Shown: in pieces, positions 1 to 8,707 of the stretch
How positions within the stretch are numbered: the stretch's first letter is position 1
Layout of the letters: each line of letters opens with the position of its first letter
From: SIG598 sp045605025
Lineage (GTDB): Bacteria > Bacillota > Clostridia > Oscillospirales > Acutalibacteraceae
Length of the DNA stretch: 64,000 nt
Assembly: GCA_045605025.1 (NCBI GenBank)
Contig: JAZUPE010000082.1
Location: 1-64,000, forward strand
Reading direction: 5' to 3'
The notes under the pieces: model-generated
The model's input: the letters and a program-made list of their open reading frames with translations, nothing else
Told to the model about the DNA's origin: nothing
Database searches by the model: none
Made by a program: the position numbers and the translations under genes

Positions 1-56
1 ATTGCTCTTATTTCCGGCAGAATCTTTTGAATATGTGTGTATCTTCTCTTTGACAT
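1..56 (-). CDS. IS3-family transposase OrfA, N-terminal fragment (partial)
   Basis: The first 18 codons are visible, starting at ATG 56-54, and read MSKRRYTHIQKILPEIRA. This matches my memory of the opening of IS3 orfA helix-turn-helix proteins of Clostridia (KRRYTHxQxLLPEI). An AGGGGG Shine-Dalgarno lies about 7 nt upstream. In the family OrfA binds the IS ends and fuses to OrfB by frameshifting. The gene runs off the left edge of the window. Confidence 0.7.
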   Translation of the reverse strand, partial: MSKRRYTHIQKILPEIRA

Positions 57-63
57 GATAATA

Positions 64-102
64 CCCCCTGATGTAGTACTTCTATTTTCCTACATCAGGG
101 GG
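64..102. promoter_or_regulatory. 13-bp inverted repeat sequestering the IS orfA ribosome binding site
   Basis: Positions 64-76 and 90-102 are perfect inverted copies (arm CCCCCTGATGTAG) around a 13-nt loop. One arm contains the AGGGGG Shine-Dalgarno of orfA. In a read-through transcript entering from outside the IS the hairpin would hide this RBS. That arrangement is known for several IS families as protection against activation by external promoters. Confidence 0.65.
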
Positions 103-172
103 CTATTTGTCTATTGTCCGTTTTTACTGGACCTGTTCAAAGGAAACGGGCGGGGCTGAGTGTTAGCGGGAT

Positions 173-2296
173 TTACTCGGCAAGTTCGATGCTGAGGTTG
201 TCGATGTAGATGTATCCAACTTCGGAGGCCTCGAAGTAGATGGAGTAAACAGACTGGTCAGCGGGGACTTCATAGGTACCCTCAACGAATACCCACTCGC
301 CGGAGCTGGTGTCGATGGTCTCGAGGTTGGGCCATACGCCGTCGATTTCACCGGACAGTCTCATCTCGGGGCACTCGCTTCTGACTGCGAAGGAGTACTT
401 GATAGTGTGACCGATAAAGTTGGTAACATCGATGGAATAACCGTCATAGGCTTCACTGCCGATGCTGCGCAGGCACTGGCTGCCCTCGTAGGGGTTATCG
501 GTTACAAGATCCTGAGTGCTGCCGAAGCGGGGACGACCGACAAAAGTGGTGCCCTCATAATCTTCGAAGATGGGCTCGGTGTTGGTGCCGGGAACAACGT
601 AATCCTCGGGAGGAGCGAGCTCGGTGCCCTTGGCAGCGCAGACAACGCCGTCATAAGCGGGCTTCTTGGAAAGATCGCCGTTGAAGAGCAGGGGGCTCTT
701 TTCGGACTTCCAGGAGATGTTGTCGCACAGACCCCAGATGGTCACGTTGGCGATGGGCAGACCGTTCTTGTCGGCCTCCATGAGAGCCTTGAAGAAGTTC
801 TGGAAGTAGACGCCCTGATCGTAGAGAGCGTTGGGGGAACCGGACATTTCAATATCCAGCTCGGTGATGCTGATCTCAACGCCCAGCTCGTCGTGATAGG
901 TCTGAGCGGCCTTGACGAACTGCTCGATGCTGGTGGCGGTGCTGATGTGGCCCTGCATGCCGACACCGTCGATGTTGCCGGCCTCGGCAACGGGACGCAG
1001 CTCCTTGATGATACCCTTCATCTTGCCGGGAACGGAAGCACTGTAGTCATTGTAGTAGAGCTTGACGCCTTCGCCGGCATACTTGCGGGCGTATTCAAAG
1101 GCGTACTGGATCCAGTCGTTGCCCACGGTTCTGGACCACATGGCGTCGCCACGCAGGCAGTTGTTGGCGTCGGCGATGGCTTCGTTGACGATATCCCATG
1201 CATAGAACAGGTCGCTGTAGTTTTCGTTGCACCAGGTCATGACGGCCTTGATGTAGTTTTCCATGCGCTCGAGCATGACTTCGCGGCTGGCAAGGGGCTT
1301 GCTTACGTTGTAGCCCTCGTGGAACAGCCACTGGGGAGTCTGCTGATGCCAGAGAAGAACGTGGCCGCGCACCTTTATGTTGTGCTCTCTGCAGTAATCA
1401 AGGGTGCCCTTGATGACGGTGGTGTTGATGACGGGGTTAGGCTCGCCGGCCTTGAGGGCCTTCTGGGAATCATACTGATTGAGCAGGCCTTCAGGCTTGC
1501 ACTCGTTTTCAAAAGTGATGGAGTTGAAGAGCTGAGTGGTCAGCTGGATGTAATCCTGATTGGTGTTGGTAATGAAGGTTGCGGGGATGGCGCAGCCGAT
1601 GGAGAAATAATCCTCATAGAGCTTTGCAAGAGACTCGTAGTCGGAGAAGTTGGCGTATTCGATGGTGCCGTCACCGGTGGGGGCGACATATTCGCCAACG
1701 GCGCTGACCTTGACATTGTCGATGACCAGATCGGCAACGTCGTTGCTCTCGACGTACACAAAGACGTTCAGTGCCTCTTCGGGGATGGCGATCTGACCGG
1801 AGAGGGAGGTGTAGCTGCTGCCGGCGCCCACGCCGGTGGTGATCCACTGGTAGCTGGTGGTGCCTGCCAGGTCATACTGCAGGGAGAGGTTGACGGTGGG
1901 GCTGGTAGCCTTGACGCTGGCGGAAACGGAGATGGTGTTGCCGCGGAACTCTTCGACGGCGAAGTTCACGCCGTTCCAGTTCTGGTTGCGTCCCTTGACC
2001 GACAGAGCCTTGCTGCCGTTGTCGTCGATGACCTCGAGCACGAGACCTTCGCCGCGGGCGATGCCGCAGTGAGCTTCGCCTTCAAAGTCCTCGCTCAGGA
2101 AGGGAACGTTGTTTTCGTCGTACTGGATGCCGGTGTAGACCTCCGGAGTGGCGGGCTCGGTGTCGGTCACGCTGACAACAGGCTCGTCAGCAACAGGTTC
2201 CTTGCCGCAGCCGACAAGGGATGTTCCAATGCAGCAGACTGCCATCAGAATGGCAGCAGCGCGGCAAAGGAGGGAGTGGTTGCTCTTTTTCTTCAT
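173..2296 (-). CDS. Endo-1,4-beta-xylanase, GH10, lipoprotein with two carbohydrate-binding modules
   Basis: This is a 707-residue secreted xylanase. A lipoprotein signal peptide with lipobox LVGC (Cys30) is followed by an N-terminal beta-sandwich CBM (about 45-200), the GH10 barrel (about 215-575) and a second beta-sandwich module (about 585-707) ending IYIDNLSIELAE. Both flanking modules look CBM4/9/22-like. GH10 hallmarks are RGHVLLWHQQTP, WDIVNEA with acid/base Glu372, and ITELDIEMSG with nucleophile Glu479. It should cleave xylan backbones while anchored to the outer face of the membrane. The ATG at 2296 has AGGAGG 7-8 nt upstream. It is transcribed alone, divergent from the small gene at 2558, and an IS lies just past its stop. 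Confidence 0.95.
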   Translation of the reverse strand: MKKKSNHSLLCRAAAILMAVCCIGTSLVGCGKEPVADEPVVSVTDTEPATPEVYTGIQYDENNVPFLSEDFEGEAHCGIARGEGLVLEVIDDNGSKALSVKGRNQNWNGVNFAVEEFRGNTISVSASVKATSPTVNLSLQYDLAGTTSYQWITTGVGAGSSYTSLSGQIAIPEEALNVFVYVESNDVADLVIDNVKVSAVGEYVAPTGDGTIEYANFSDYESLAKLYEDYFSIGCAIPATFITNTNQDYIQLTTQLFNSITFENECKPEGLLNQYDSQKALKAGEPNPVINTTVIKGTLDYCREHNIKVRGHVLLWHQQTPQWLFHEGYNVSKPLASREVMLERMENYIKAVMTWCNENYSDLFYAWDIVNEAIADANNCLRGDAMWSRTVGNDWIQYAFEYARKYAGEGVKLYYNDYSASVPGKMKGIIKELRPVAEAGNIDGVGMQGHISTATSIEQFVKAAQTYHDELGVEISITELDIEMSGSPNALYDQGVYFQNFFKALMEADKNGLPIANVTIWGLCDNISWKSEKSPLLFNGDLSKKPAYDGVVCAAKGTELAPPEDYVVPGTNTEPIFEDYEGTTFVGRPRFGSTQDLVTDNPYEGSQCLRSIGSEAYDGYSIDVTNFIGHTIKYSFAVRSECPEMRLSGEIDGVWPNLETIDTSSGEWVFVEGTYEVPADQSVYSIYFEASEVGYIYIDNLSIELAE

Positions 2297-2358
2297 ATTC
2301 TTTCCTCCTGTTCACGCCGAAACAAATTGTTAATAATTTCAGCATGATATTTCAAGTT

Positions 2359-2387
2359 ATTTTATCACATGTGATTTTTCAAATCAA
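2359..2387 (-). promoter_or_regulatory. Xylanase promoter with palindromic operator candidate in the spacer
   Basis: On the minus strand TTGATT (2387-2382) is followed after 17 bp by TAAAAT (2364-2359), with a TGA extended -10. The spacer holds the perfect 12-bp palindrome ATCACATGTGAT (2364-2375). The palindrome position between the -35 and -10 suggests a repressor site. The regulator is unknown. Confidence 0.55.
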
Positions 2388-2492
2388 CACAACTTTTTTC
2401 AGTATTGGTAAAATAAAACTGCAAAATGTATGGGTGTGTTACTCAAAGAAAAGCGAAAAACTGCAATCTGTTATACGAATCGAAAAAACTTC

Positions 2493-2521
2493 TTGCCTTG
2501 CCGGTGTTTATTGTCTATAAT
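2493..2521 (+). promoter_or_regulatory. Sigma-A-type promoter of the Cys-rich peptide gene
   Basis: TTGCCT (2493-2498), a 17-bp spacer and a perfect TATAAT (2516-2521) lie about 37 bp before the start codon at 2558. Confidence 0.65.
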
Positions 2522-2557
2522 TATATATAGAAATAGTGATTATGGAGGCTTATACAC

Positions 2558-2770
2558 ATGCAAGAATTCTTTTCCGCCAAGAAGAATCTGGTAATTGCCG
2601 GAGTCATCGTTCTTATCGCCGCTGCTTTCATCGCATACTTCCTCGGAGTGTTCGGCCTCGGCTGCTCTGCGTGTAATGTATCCGCTGCCGCCTGCAATCC
2701 TCTGAGCTGTGTTGTTGACGGCTGCATGGGCTGCACCAACTGCGTAGGCTGCATGCTGGGCTGCGACTGA
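2558..2770 (+). CDS. Small Cys-rich single-span membrane protein (70 aa), function unknown
   Basis: I do not recognise this family. A short charged N-terminus (MQEFFSAKKN) precedes one membrane helix (about 11-33). A C-terminal tail carries nine cysteines in about 37 residues, spaced C-x2-C-x6-C-x4-C-x4-C-x2-C-x2-C-x2-C-x3-C, and ends LGCD. The N-terminal lysines make an inside-N/outside-tail orientation plausible, but this is inferred. The gene has its own promoter, a GGAGG RBS about 10 nt before ATG, and a strong hairpin 20 bp after its stop, so it is a monocistronic transcript. The tail could bind metal or iron-sulfur centres, or be disulfide-bonded or heavily modified; the sequence alone does not decide. 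Confidence 0.8.
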   Translation: MQEFFSAKKNLVIAGVIVLIAAAFIAYFLGVFGLGCSACNVSAAACNPLSCVVDGCMGCTNCVGCMLGCD

Positions 2771-2789
2771 TTCAAATTCTATTGAACGG

Positions 2790-2832
2790 CAGAGCCCTGT
2801 CCGGTTCGCACAGGCGACCGGACAGGGCTCTG
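2790..2832. terminator. 16-bp perfect hairpin, likely terminator
   Basis: Arms 2790-2805 and 2817-2832 are perfect complements around an 11-nt loop. No clean T-run follows, so termination efficiency is uncertain. A smaller GCCGC/GCGGC hairpin follows near 2845-2857. Confidence 0.65.
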
Positions 2833-2880
2833 ATAATATTCACAGCCGCACTGCGGCTCTGATGTTTGTGAGGTGATTCT

Positions 2881-3561
2881 GTGAAAAGATCGCAGATAAA
2901 TATGGAGATAAAGCGTCTTGAAACTCTTGCTTCCGCACATGGTTTTGAACTCCCGCCGTTCTGTAGCTGGACGCCGGAGGAATGGGAAAGCAAGGGGTGT
3001 GAATACGACGAAATTCGCGACTGCATGCTGGGCTGGGATGTGACCGACTATGGTCAGGGTGATTTTGACCGCATCGGCTTTACCCTTATCACCATCCGTA
3101 ATGGCAACGCAAAGCTTCCGCAGTATAAAAAGCCCTACGCCGAAAAACTGCTCATGCTCAAAGAGGGGCAATATTCTCCTATGCATTTCCACTGGAACAA
3201 GATGGAGGACATTATCAATCGAGGCGGCGGTACCGCTCTGATAAGGGTATACAATTCGCTGCCCGATGAGGGCTTCGCGGACACCGATGTGACTGTCATT
3301 ATGGACGGACGCAGCTTTGCCGTGCCTGCCGGCACGCAGGTCGAGCTGAAGCCCGGAGAGAGTATTACTATCTATCAGTATCTTTACCACGACTTCGAGG
3401 TCAAGCCGGGAACGGGTGACATTCTGCTGGGCGAAGTGTCCATGTGCAATGATGATGCCTGCGATAACCGCTTCAATCCGCCGATGGGCAGATTCCCTGC
3501 CATTGACGAGGATGAGCCGCCATACCGATTGCTGTGCACCGAATATCCCACCGCAAAGTGA
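2881..3561 (+). CDS. D-lyxose ketol-isomerase
   Basis: This 226-residue cupin-fold sugar isomerase interconverts D-lyxose and D-xylulose, and in this family often mannose and fructose. The metal-binding region MHFHWNKMEDI gives the HxH...E set, and the later LYHDFE supplies the further His. Length fits the family (about 225). The start is GTG at 2881 behind GAGGTG. It is followed after 17 bp by a PfkB-type sugar kinase, so the pair could convert a keto-sugar product to its phosphate. The nearby secreted xylanase makes a pentose-scavenging role attractive, though that is an inference. Confidence 0.85.
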   Translation: MKRSQINMEIKRLETLASAHGFELPPFCSWTPEEWESKGCEYDEIRDCMLGWDVTDYGQGDFDRIGFTLITIRNGNAKLPQYKKPYAEKLLMLKEGQYSPMHFHWNKMEDIINRGGGTALIRVYNSLPDEGFADTDVTVIMDGRSFAVPAGTQVELKPGESITIYQYLYHDFEVKPGTGDILLGEVSMCNDDACDNRFNPPMGRFPAIDEDEPPYRLLCTEYPTAK

Positions 3562-3578
3562 CAACGGAGGTCAGTTCC

Positions 3579-4544
3579 ATGAATAATGCTGTTTATGATA
3601 TCGCGGCACTTGGTGAGCTGCTTATTGATTTCACTCCCTGCGGTCTTTCAGAATCGGGGATGAAGATGATCGAGATGAATCCCGGAGGCGCTGTTGCAAA
3701 CGTACTGTGTGCCGCGTCCCGTCTTGGATTGCGCACAGGATTTATCGGCAAGGTGGGCTATGATGCCCATGGAAGATATCTGCGCTCAAAACTATGCGAA
3801 TACGGTGTTGAACCCGCAGGGTTGGCCTTTACCGGTGAAGCGCACACTACTCTGGCGTTTGTGGATATTGCGGATAACGGCGAACGCAGCTTCTCCTTCT
3901 TCCGCGATCCTGGCGCGGACACACTCCTCAGAACGGACGAGCTTCCGGATGATGTGCTGAGAAATACACGTGTGTTTCACGTCGGTTCGCTTTCGCTGAC
4001 TGCAGAGCCTTCCCGTTCGACAACGCTGGAAGCCATACACCGCGCAAAAGCCGCCGGTGCGATGATTACCTACGATCCCAACTATCGCGAACTGCTGTGG
4101 AAGAGTGCTGACGAGGCTCAGGAACAGATGCGTTCCCTGCTGCCCTTTGTTGATATGATAAAGCTTTCCGACAACGAGACCGTTCTGGTCACCGGAAAGG
4201 AGTCGCCTCGTGAGGCTCTTGAGGTGCTGATGAAAATGGGAATAAAGTGTGCGGTGGTCACCGCAGGTGCGCTGGGCGCATTCGTAGGCGTTGACGGAGA
4301 AATCGCTTTTGCGGAAAGCCTCCGCAGAGATGCCGTTGACACCACCGGAGCCGGCGACGCGTTCTGGGGCGGATTCCTTACCGCATTTATCAAAGACGGC
4401 GCTGATGTCAGTAATCTAACTCTTTATAGAGCAGCGAAATATACTCACTATGGCTGCGCGGTTGCAGCCTGCTGCGTAATGAAGCGCGGTGCGATGCCTG
4501 CCATGCCCGATGAGGCACAGGTGTCTGCGGCGCTTGGAGAATAA
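3579..4544 (+). CDS. PfkB-family sugar kinase, probable fructokinase
   Basis: This 321-residue cytosolic kinase has the ribokinase-fold signatures GGAVANVLCAASRLG near the N-terminus and DTTGAGDAFWGGF near the C-terminus, where the second Asp is the catalytic base. It most resembles fructokinases that phosphorylate fructose at O6. Substrate assignment within PfkB is uncertain, and with a lyxose isomerase upstream a ketose substrate is plausible. I chose ATG 3579 because ACGGAGG lies 8 nt upstream; an upstream in-frame start at 3534 would overlap the isomerase. It is the second gene of the operon ending at 8689. Confidence 0.8.
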   Translation: MNNAVYDIAALGELLIDFTPCGLSESGMKMIEMNPGGAVANVLCAASRLGLRTGFIGKVGYDAHGRYLRSKLCEYGVEPAGLAFTGEAHTTLAFVDIADNGERSFSFFRDPGADTLLRTDELPDDVLRNTRVFHVGSLSLTAEPSRSTTLEAIHRAKAAGAMITYDPNYRELLWKSADEAQEQMRSLLPFVDMIKLSDNETVLVTGKESPREALEVLMKMGIKCAVVTAGALGAFVGVDGEIAFAESLRRDAVDTTGAGDAFWGGFLTAFIKDGADVSNLTLYRAAKYTHYGCAVAACCVMKRGAMPAMPDEAQVSAALGE

Positions 4545-4583
4545 AACCGGCGTGTTGATGCCGACGTAAAGGATACCTTGGTA

Positions 4584-6428
4584 ATGAACAAACACGAGCT
4601 GCTGAAAAAATATTACGGACACGGTGAATTCCGCAGCGGACAGTCTGAGCTTATCGATGCCGTTATAAGCGGAAGAGACGCGCTGGGAATCATGCCGACC
4701 GGCGCGGGCAAATCGATATGCTATCAGATTCCCGCGCTGATGATGGACGGCATCGCGCTGGTCATTTCACCACTGATATCACTGATGAAGGATCAGGTGG
4801 CGGCTCTTGTGCACTCCGGCGTGCGCGCGGCTTATCTCAACAGCTCACTTTCCATACGGCAGCAGGAGGAGGTTCTGGATCGGGCGTCAAGGGGAGAATA
4901 CAAGATTATCTATGTGGCTCCGGAACGCCTTGAAGTGGAGAGTTTTCTTGATTTCGCGGCGAAAGCCAAACTGTCACTGATCGCTGTGGACGAGGCGCAC
5001 TGTGTTTCCCAGTGGGGGCAGGATTTCCGTCCGCATTATCTCAAAATTGCTGATTTCTGCGCCAGACTGCCTCGGCGTCCGGTGGTTTGCGCCTTTACAG
5101 CAACAGCGACCGGTGAGGTACGGCGGGATATTCGCAAGCTGCTTGCACTTAATAATCCCTATGAGACGGTTACCGGTTTTGACCGCCCGAACCTGCATTT
5201 CGATGTGATAACCGCCGGCGCTGACAAGTATAATTATCTTCTGCGTGCCGTTGCGCGCAATCGTGGACGCTCGGGAATAATCTATTGTGCCACCCGCAAA
5301 CAGGTGGAAGATGTGTGCGAAAAGCTTTGTGCGGAGGGGTTTGCCGCGACACGTTATCACGCGGGGCTTGACCAGCAGGAACGTCACGCCAATCAGGAGG
5401 ATTTTATCTACGAGCGACGGGACATTATGGTCGCCACCAACGCTTTCGGCATGGGTATAGATAAATCAAATGTGTCTTATGTTGTTCACTACAGTATGCC
5501 GCGAAGCATTGAGGCTTATTATCAGGAAGCGGGGCGTGCAGGACGTGATGGTGAACCTGCGGAATGCATCCTGCTCTACAGCGCGCAGGACGTGCGCACA
5601 AATCTTTTTCTCATTGACCAGAACGACAACGATGCGCTGGATCCGGTGATGCTGGAAAAGGTCAAGGCGCGTGACCGTGACAGGCTGCAGGATATGATCC
5701 GCTACTGCACACAGACAGGGTGCCTGCGCGCGTTCATATTGCGCTATTTCGGAGAAAAGACCGATGATGACTGCGGTAACTGCGGACGGTGCAACAGCGA
5801 CTACGCTCTTACCGACATCACCGTGGAAGCGCAGAAAATAGTATCCTGCGTGTGGCGTATGAACCAGCTGACCAACGGTATCGATTTCGGCAGAGCCATC
5901 ATCAGCGAGGTTCTGCACGGAAACAATACCAAACGCATCAGAGAACTGGGGTTCGATAAACTTAGTACCCACGGCATTATGGCGGATACACGGCTGCCGC
6001 GTATCCAGATGATGATCGACTATCTTATAGAATGCGGATACCTGCGCGATTCTGATGTGCTTCACCGCACTGTCGGACTGAGTGAACGCTCAACTGAGAT
6101 AGTGCGGGATAAAGTGCAGGTATTAATGCGTCTGCCGGTTATCAGGGAGAAAAAAGCGCCGTCGGCGGTTTCGCCCATGGACGAGCATGGCAAGCAGATG
6201 CTTGGCGCGCTGCGTGATGTGCGCAGTCAGATCGCCGCCCGTGAACATACTCCCGCTTACATTATTTTCTCCAACGCCTCCCTGCAGGATATGTGCAGGA
6301 GAAAGCCGGCAACCAGAGAGGAATTCCTTGAGGTATCCGGTGTGGGAGAGAAGAAAGCGGAAAAATACTGGGACGACTTTGCTCCGGTAATCGCAAGATA
6401 TGTCAAAGATTCAGGAGAAAGTAAATGA
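4584..6428 (+). CDS. recQ: ATP-dependent DNA helicase RecQ
   Basis: This is a 3'-5' DNA helicase of recombination and repair, about 614 residues. The N-terminal helicase core has Walker A MPTGAGKS, the DEAH box followed by the RecQ aromatic-rich loop (DEAHCVSQWGQDFRPHY) and motif VI QEAGRAGRDG. A four-Cys zinc site ending CGNCGRC, an RQC winged helix and a C-terminal HRDC domain (about 525-600) follow. The architecture is complete. ATG 4584 is preferred over TTG 4578; AAAGGA at 4568 could serve either. Its stop overlaps the cca start by 4 bp (ATGA), indicating translational coupling. Confidence 0.95.
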   Translation: MNKHELLKKYYGHGEFRSGQSELIDAVISGRDALGIMPTGAGKSICYQIPALMMDGIALVISPLISLMKDQVAALVHSGVRAAYLNSSLSIRQQEEVLDRASRGEYKIIYVAPERLEVESFLDFAAKAKLSLIAVDEAHCVSQWGQDFRPHYLKIADFCARLPRRPVVCAFTATATGEVRRDIRKLLALNNPYETVTGFDRPNLHFDVITAGADKYNYLLRAVARNRGRSGIIYCATRKQVEDVCEKLCAEGFAATRYHAGLDQQERHANQEDFIYERRDIMVATNAFGMGIDKSNVSYVVHYSMPRSIEAYYQEAGRAGRDGEPAECILLYSAQDVRTNLFLIDQNDNDALDPVMLEKVKARDRDRLQDMIRYCTQTGCLRAFILRYFGEKTDDDCGNCGRCNSDYALTDITVEAQKIVSCVWRMNQLTNGIDFGRAIISEVLHGNNTKRIRELGFDKLSTHGIMADTRLPRIQMMIDYLIECGYLRDSDVLHRTVGLSERSTEIVRDKVQVLMRLPVIREKKAPSAVSPMDEHGKQMLGALRDVRSQIAAREHTPAYIIFSNASLQDMCRRKPATREEFLEVSGVGEKKAEKYWDDFAPVIARYVKDSGESK

Positions 6429-7777
6429 GTGAATTTGCTATGAAGCTGCCCGGATATATTGTGACCGCGCTTAATTGTCTTGAAGCGGCCGGTCATACGG
6501 GATGGCTGGTGGGCGGCTGTGTGCGTGACGAGGTCATGAGGATTCCGCCTCATGACTATGACATCACAACTTCCTCCACTCCCGAGGAGACGATCGCCGC
6601 CTTTGAAGGGTTTCATATCATTGAGACCGGACTGAAACACGGTACGGTCACTGTTATGATCGAGCACCAGCCTGTGGAGATAACCACTTTCCGCGTGGAG
6701 AGCGAATACCTTGACAATCGCCATCCCTCCGGTGTATCCTTTACACGCCGTGTAGAGGACGATCTGATGCGGCGGGATTTCACAATGAACGCAATGGCTT
6801 ACAGACCGGATTACGGTCTGCTGGATATTTACGGAGGCCGGCAGGATATTGCCGACGGAGTGATACGCTGTGTGGGTGATGCCGGACAGCGTTTTGACGA
6901 GGACGGGCTGCGCATTATGCGCGCGCTGCGGTTTGCTTCCCGTCTGGGGTTCCGGCTTGATGAAGGTACACACGCCGCCGTACTCAGCCGTGCTCATCTT
7001 TTGAAAAACATTTCCGCCGAGCGCGTATACAGCGAACTGTGCGGGATTCTGTCCGGAGAATATGCCGGAGAGATCATATTGAGGTATACGCCGGTGCTTG
7101 CGGTGGTCATTCCCGAACTGGGTGAAATCATCGGCTTTGAACAACACAGCAAATACCACTGCTATGATGTGCTTGAGCACACCTGCAGAGCCATTGACCG
7201 TTCCGAAAGGAACCTGACGGTACGTCTTGCCTTGCTGCTTCACGATATCGCAAAGCCGCGTGTCTGTGAGCGGGGAGAGGACGGCTACGATCACTACATC
7301 GGTCACCCTGAACTCGGGGCGCAGATGGCTGACGGTATTCTACGCCGGCTACGGGCTGACAACCGCACCCGTGAGACGGTTGTGCGCCTGATAGAGCTGC
7401 ATGACTGTGCCGTTGTTCCCGACACGCGCAGGGCGAAGCGAATGCTGCAAAAGCTGACGTATGAGGAAGCCATGCTGCTGATGGAAGTAAAGACTGCTGA
7501 CCGGCTGGCTCACGCGGAGCCTTATTGCGATACCAGTCAGATAAGTGTAATGAAAGAGCTACTCACTGAACTTGATCGGCAGTCACTTTGTCTGACGGTG
7601 GGGGATATGGCTCTTGGCGGCGGTGATCTTATTGCCATGGGAATGAAGCCGGGCAAGGCTATGGGACGGCTGCTGAATGATCTGCTGGAGATGGTAGTCA
7701 ACGACAGTCTGCCGAATGAAAAAGACGCGCTTGCGGATCAGGCGCGTCTGATGATGGAAGAATTTACAGAGGAGTAA
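6425..7777 (+). CDS. cca: CCA-adding enzyme / tRNA nucleotidyltransferase with HD domain
   Basis: This 450-residue protein adds or repairs the 3' CCA end of tRNAs. The class II head has GWLVGGCVRDEV and catalytic acids in HDYDIT. The RRDFTMNAMAY motif and the EDGLRIMRALRFASRLGF template-pocket region follow. A C-terminal HD domain contains LLLHDIAKPR. Length fits the HD-containing Firmicutes form. It overlaps recQ by 4 bp and is followed after 4 bp by rsmA. Some relatives only add A or CC; the sequence does not distinguish. Confidence 0.93.
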   Translation: MSEFAMKLPGYIVTALNCLEAAGHTGWLVGGCVRDEVMRIPPHDYDITTSSTPEETIAAFEGFHIIETGLKHGTVTVMIEHQPVEITTFRVESEYLDNRHPSGVSFTRRVEDDLMRRDFTMNAMAYRPDYGLLDIYGGRQDIADGVIRCVGDAGQRFDEDGLRIMRALRFASRLGFRLDEGTHAAVLSRAHLLKNISAERVYSELCGILSGEYAGEIILRYTPVLAVVIPELGEIIGFEQHSKYHCYDVLEHTCRAIDRSERNLTVRLALLLHDIAKPRVCERGEDGYDHYIGHPELGAQMADGILRRLRADNRTRETVVRLIELHDCAVVPDTRRAKRMLQKLTYEEAMLLMEVKTADRLAHAEPYCDTSQISVMKELLTELDRQSLCLTVGDMALGGGDLIAMGMKPGKAMGRLLNDLLEMVVNDSLPNEKDALADQARLMMEEFTEE

Positions 7778-7781
7778 ATGC

Positions 7782-8636
7782 ATGAAGAATCTGACCGATA
7801 TAAGTCAGGTGCGCGCCGCGCTGGAAAAGAACGGCATTCGCCTGTCCAAGGGCATGGGACAGAATTTCCTTATCAATCCGTCAGTATGTCCGCGCATGGC
7901 GGAAATGTGCGGAGCGGACGACACCACCGGTGTGCTTGAGATAGGACCAGGCATCGGCGTGCTTACTGTTGAACTGGCAAAGCTGGCGCGTAAGGTTGTT
8001 GCCGTTGAGCTGGACACCCGTCTGGAGGGACTGCTCGCTGAAAACCTCGCGCCTTATCCAAACGCAGAAGTGGTGTGGGGAGACGTGATGGAACTTGACG
8101 TGTCCGCGCTGCTGAAGGAGAAATTCGCGGATTGCGAGCGCATTGTTGTGTGCGCCAATCTGCCGTACTATATCACATCACCGATTATCATGATGCTGCT
8201 TGAATGCCGTCTGCCCATCGAGAGCATCACTGTCATGGTGCAGAAGGAAGCTGCTGACCGTATGTGTGCTAAAGTAGGCAGCAGAGCTTCCGGCGCGGTT
8301 ACCGTGGCAGTGTGGCATTATTCCGAGCCCGAGATTCTGTTCAAGGTTTCTGCCGGCAGTTTTCTGCCGCCTCCAAAGGTTGATTCTGCTGTTATGCGTC
8401 TGAAAGTGCGTGAGCAGCCGGAGTACGACGTGGGAGATGAGGAGCGTTTCCGCGCCCTTGTGAAAGCCGGTTTTTCCCAGAGACGCAAGACGCTGGTTAA
8501 TTCCGTCTGCTCCGATCGCCGCTTTGGAAAGGAAGCCGTGTGTGCTGCGCTGGAAGCCATGGGGCTTGAGCAGAACGCACGCATCGAGCAGCTGACCATG
8601 GAACAGCTGGCAGAGCTGTCGCGGCGGCTTGGTTGA
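7782..8636 (+). CDS. rsmA: 16S rRNA dimethyladenosine transferase (RsmA/KsgA)
   Basis: It dimethylates two adjacent adenosines in the 3'-terminal hairpin of 16S rRNA during small-subunit assembly, using SAM. The 284-residue length is typical. Visible motifs are GQNFLINPSV, the SAM loop LEIGPGIGVLT, the catalytic NLPYYITSPI, and FLPPPKVDSAV. It is the last gene of the operon that starts at 2881. GAGGAG, overlapping the cca stop, is the RBS, and a 14-bp hairpin terminator follows. Confidence 0.95.
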   Translation: MKNLTDISQVRAALEKNGIRLSKGMGQNFLINPSVCPRMAEMCGADDTTGVLEIGPGIGVLTVELAKLARKVVAVELDTRLEGLLAENLAPYPNAEVVWGDVMELDVSALLKEKFADCERIVVCANLPYYITSPIIMMLLECRLPIESITVMVQKEAADRMCAKVGSRASGAVTVAVWHYSEPEILFKVSAGSFLPPPKVDSAVMRLKVREQPEYDVGDEERFRALVKAGFSQRRKTLVNSVCSDRRFGKEAVCAALEAMGLEQNARIEQLTMEQLAELSRRLG

Positions 8637-8647
8637 TACAGAAGATA

Positions 8648-8689
8648 AAAAGCACTTCCGCGGTCATGAACGACTGCGGAAGTGCTTTT
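8648..8689. terminator. Bidirectional intrinsic terminator between rsmA and htpG
   Basis: A 14-bp perfect stem (8648-8661 with 8676-8689) carries an A-run on the left and a T-run on the right. It can end both the plus-strand rsmA operon and the minus-strand htpG operon. Confidence 0.85.
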
Positions 8690-8707
8690 GTATGATTGTG
8701 GGATTGA

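Larger units (their letters stand above)
1..139 (-). mobile_element. Left end of an IS3-family (IS150-group-like) insertion sequence, truncated by the window
   Basis: Read on the minus strand, the element begins with TGAACAGGTCC at 139 and continues through a GGACAAT...ATAGCCCCC block into an orfA start at 56. The TG terminus and the short AT-rich lead into a run of Cs resemble left ends of IS150-group IS3 elements as I remember them. The rest lies outside the window, so the right end, target duplication and intactness cannot be judged. The IS end sits only 33 bp past the xylanase stop codon, where a terminator would normally be expected. Confidence 0.7.

Noticed and set aside
407..2347. 646-codon open frame on the plus strand opposite the xylanase
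   Set aside because: It is a shadow of the GH10 gene: no signal, no family resemblance, repetitive G/V/D composition, and no RBS.
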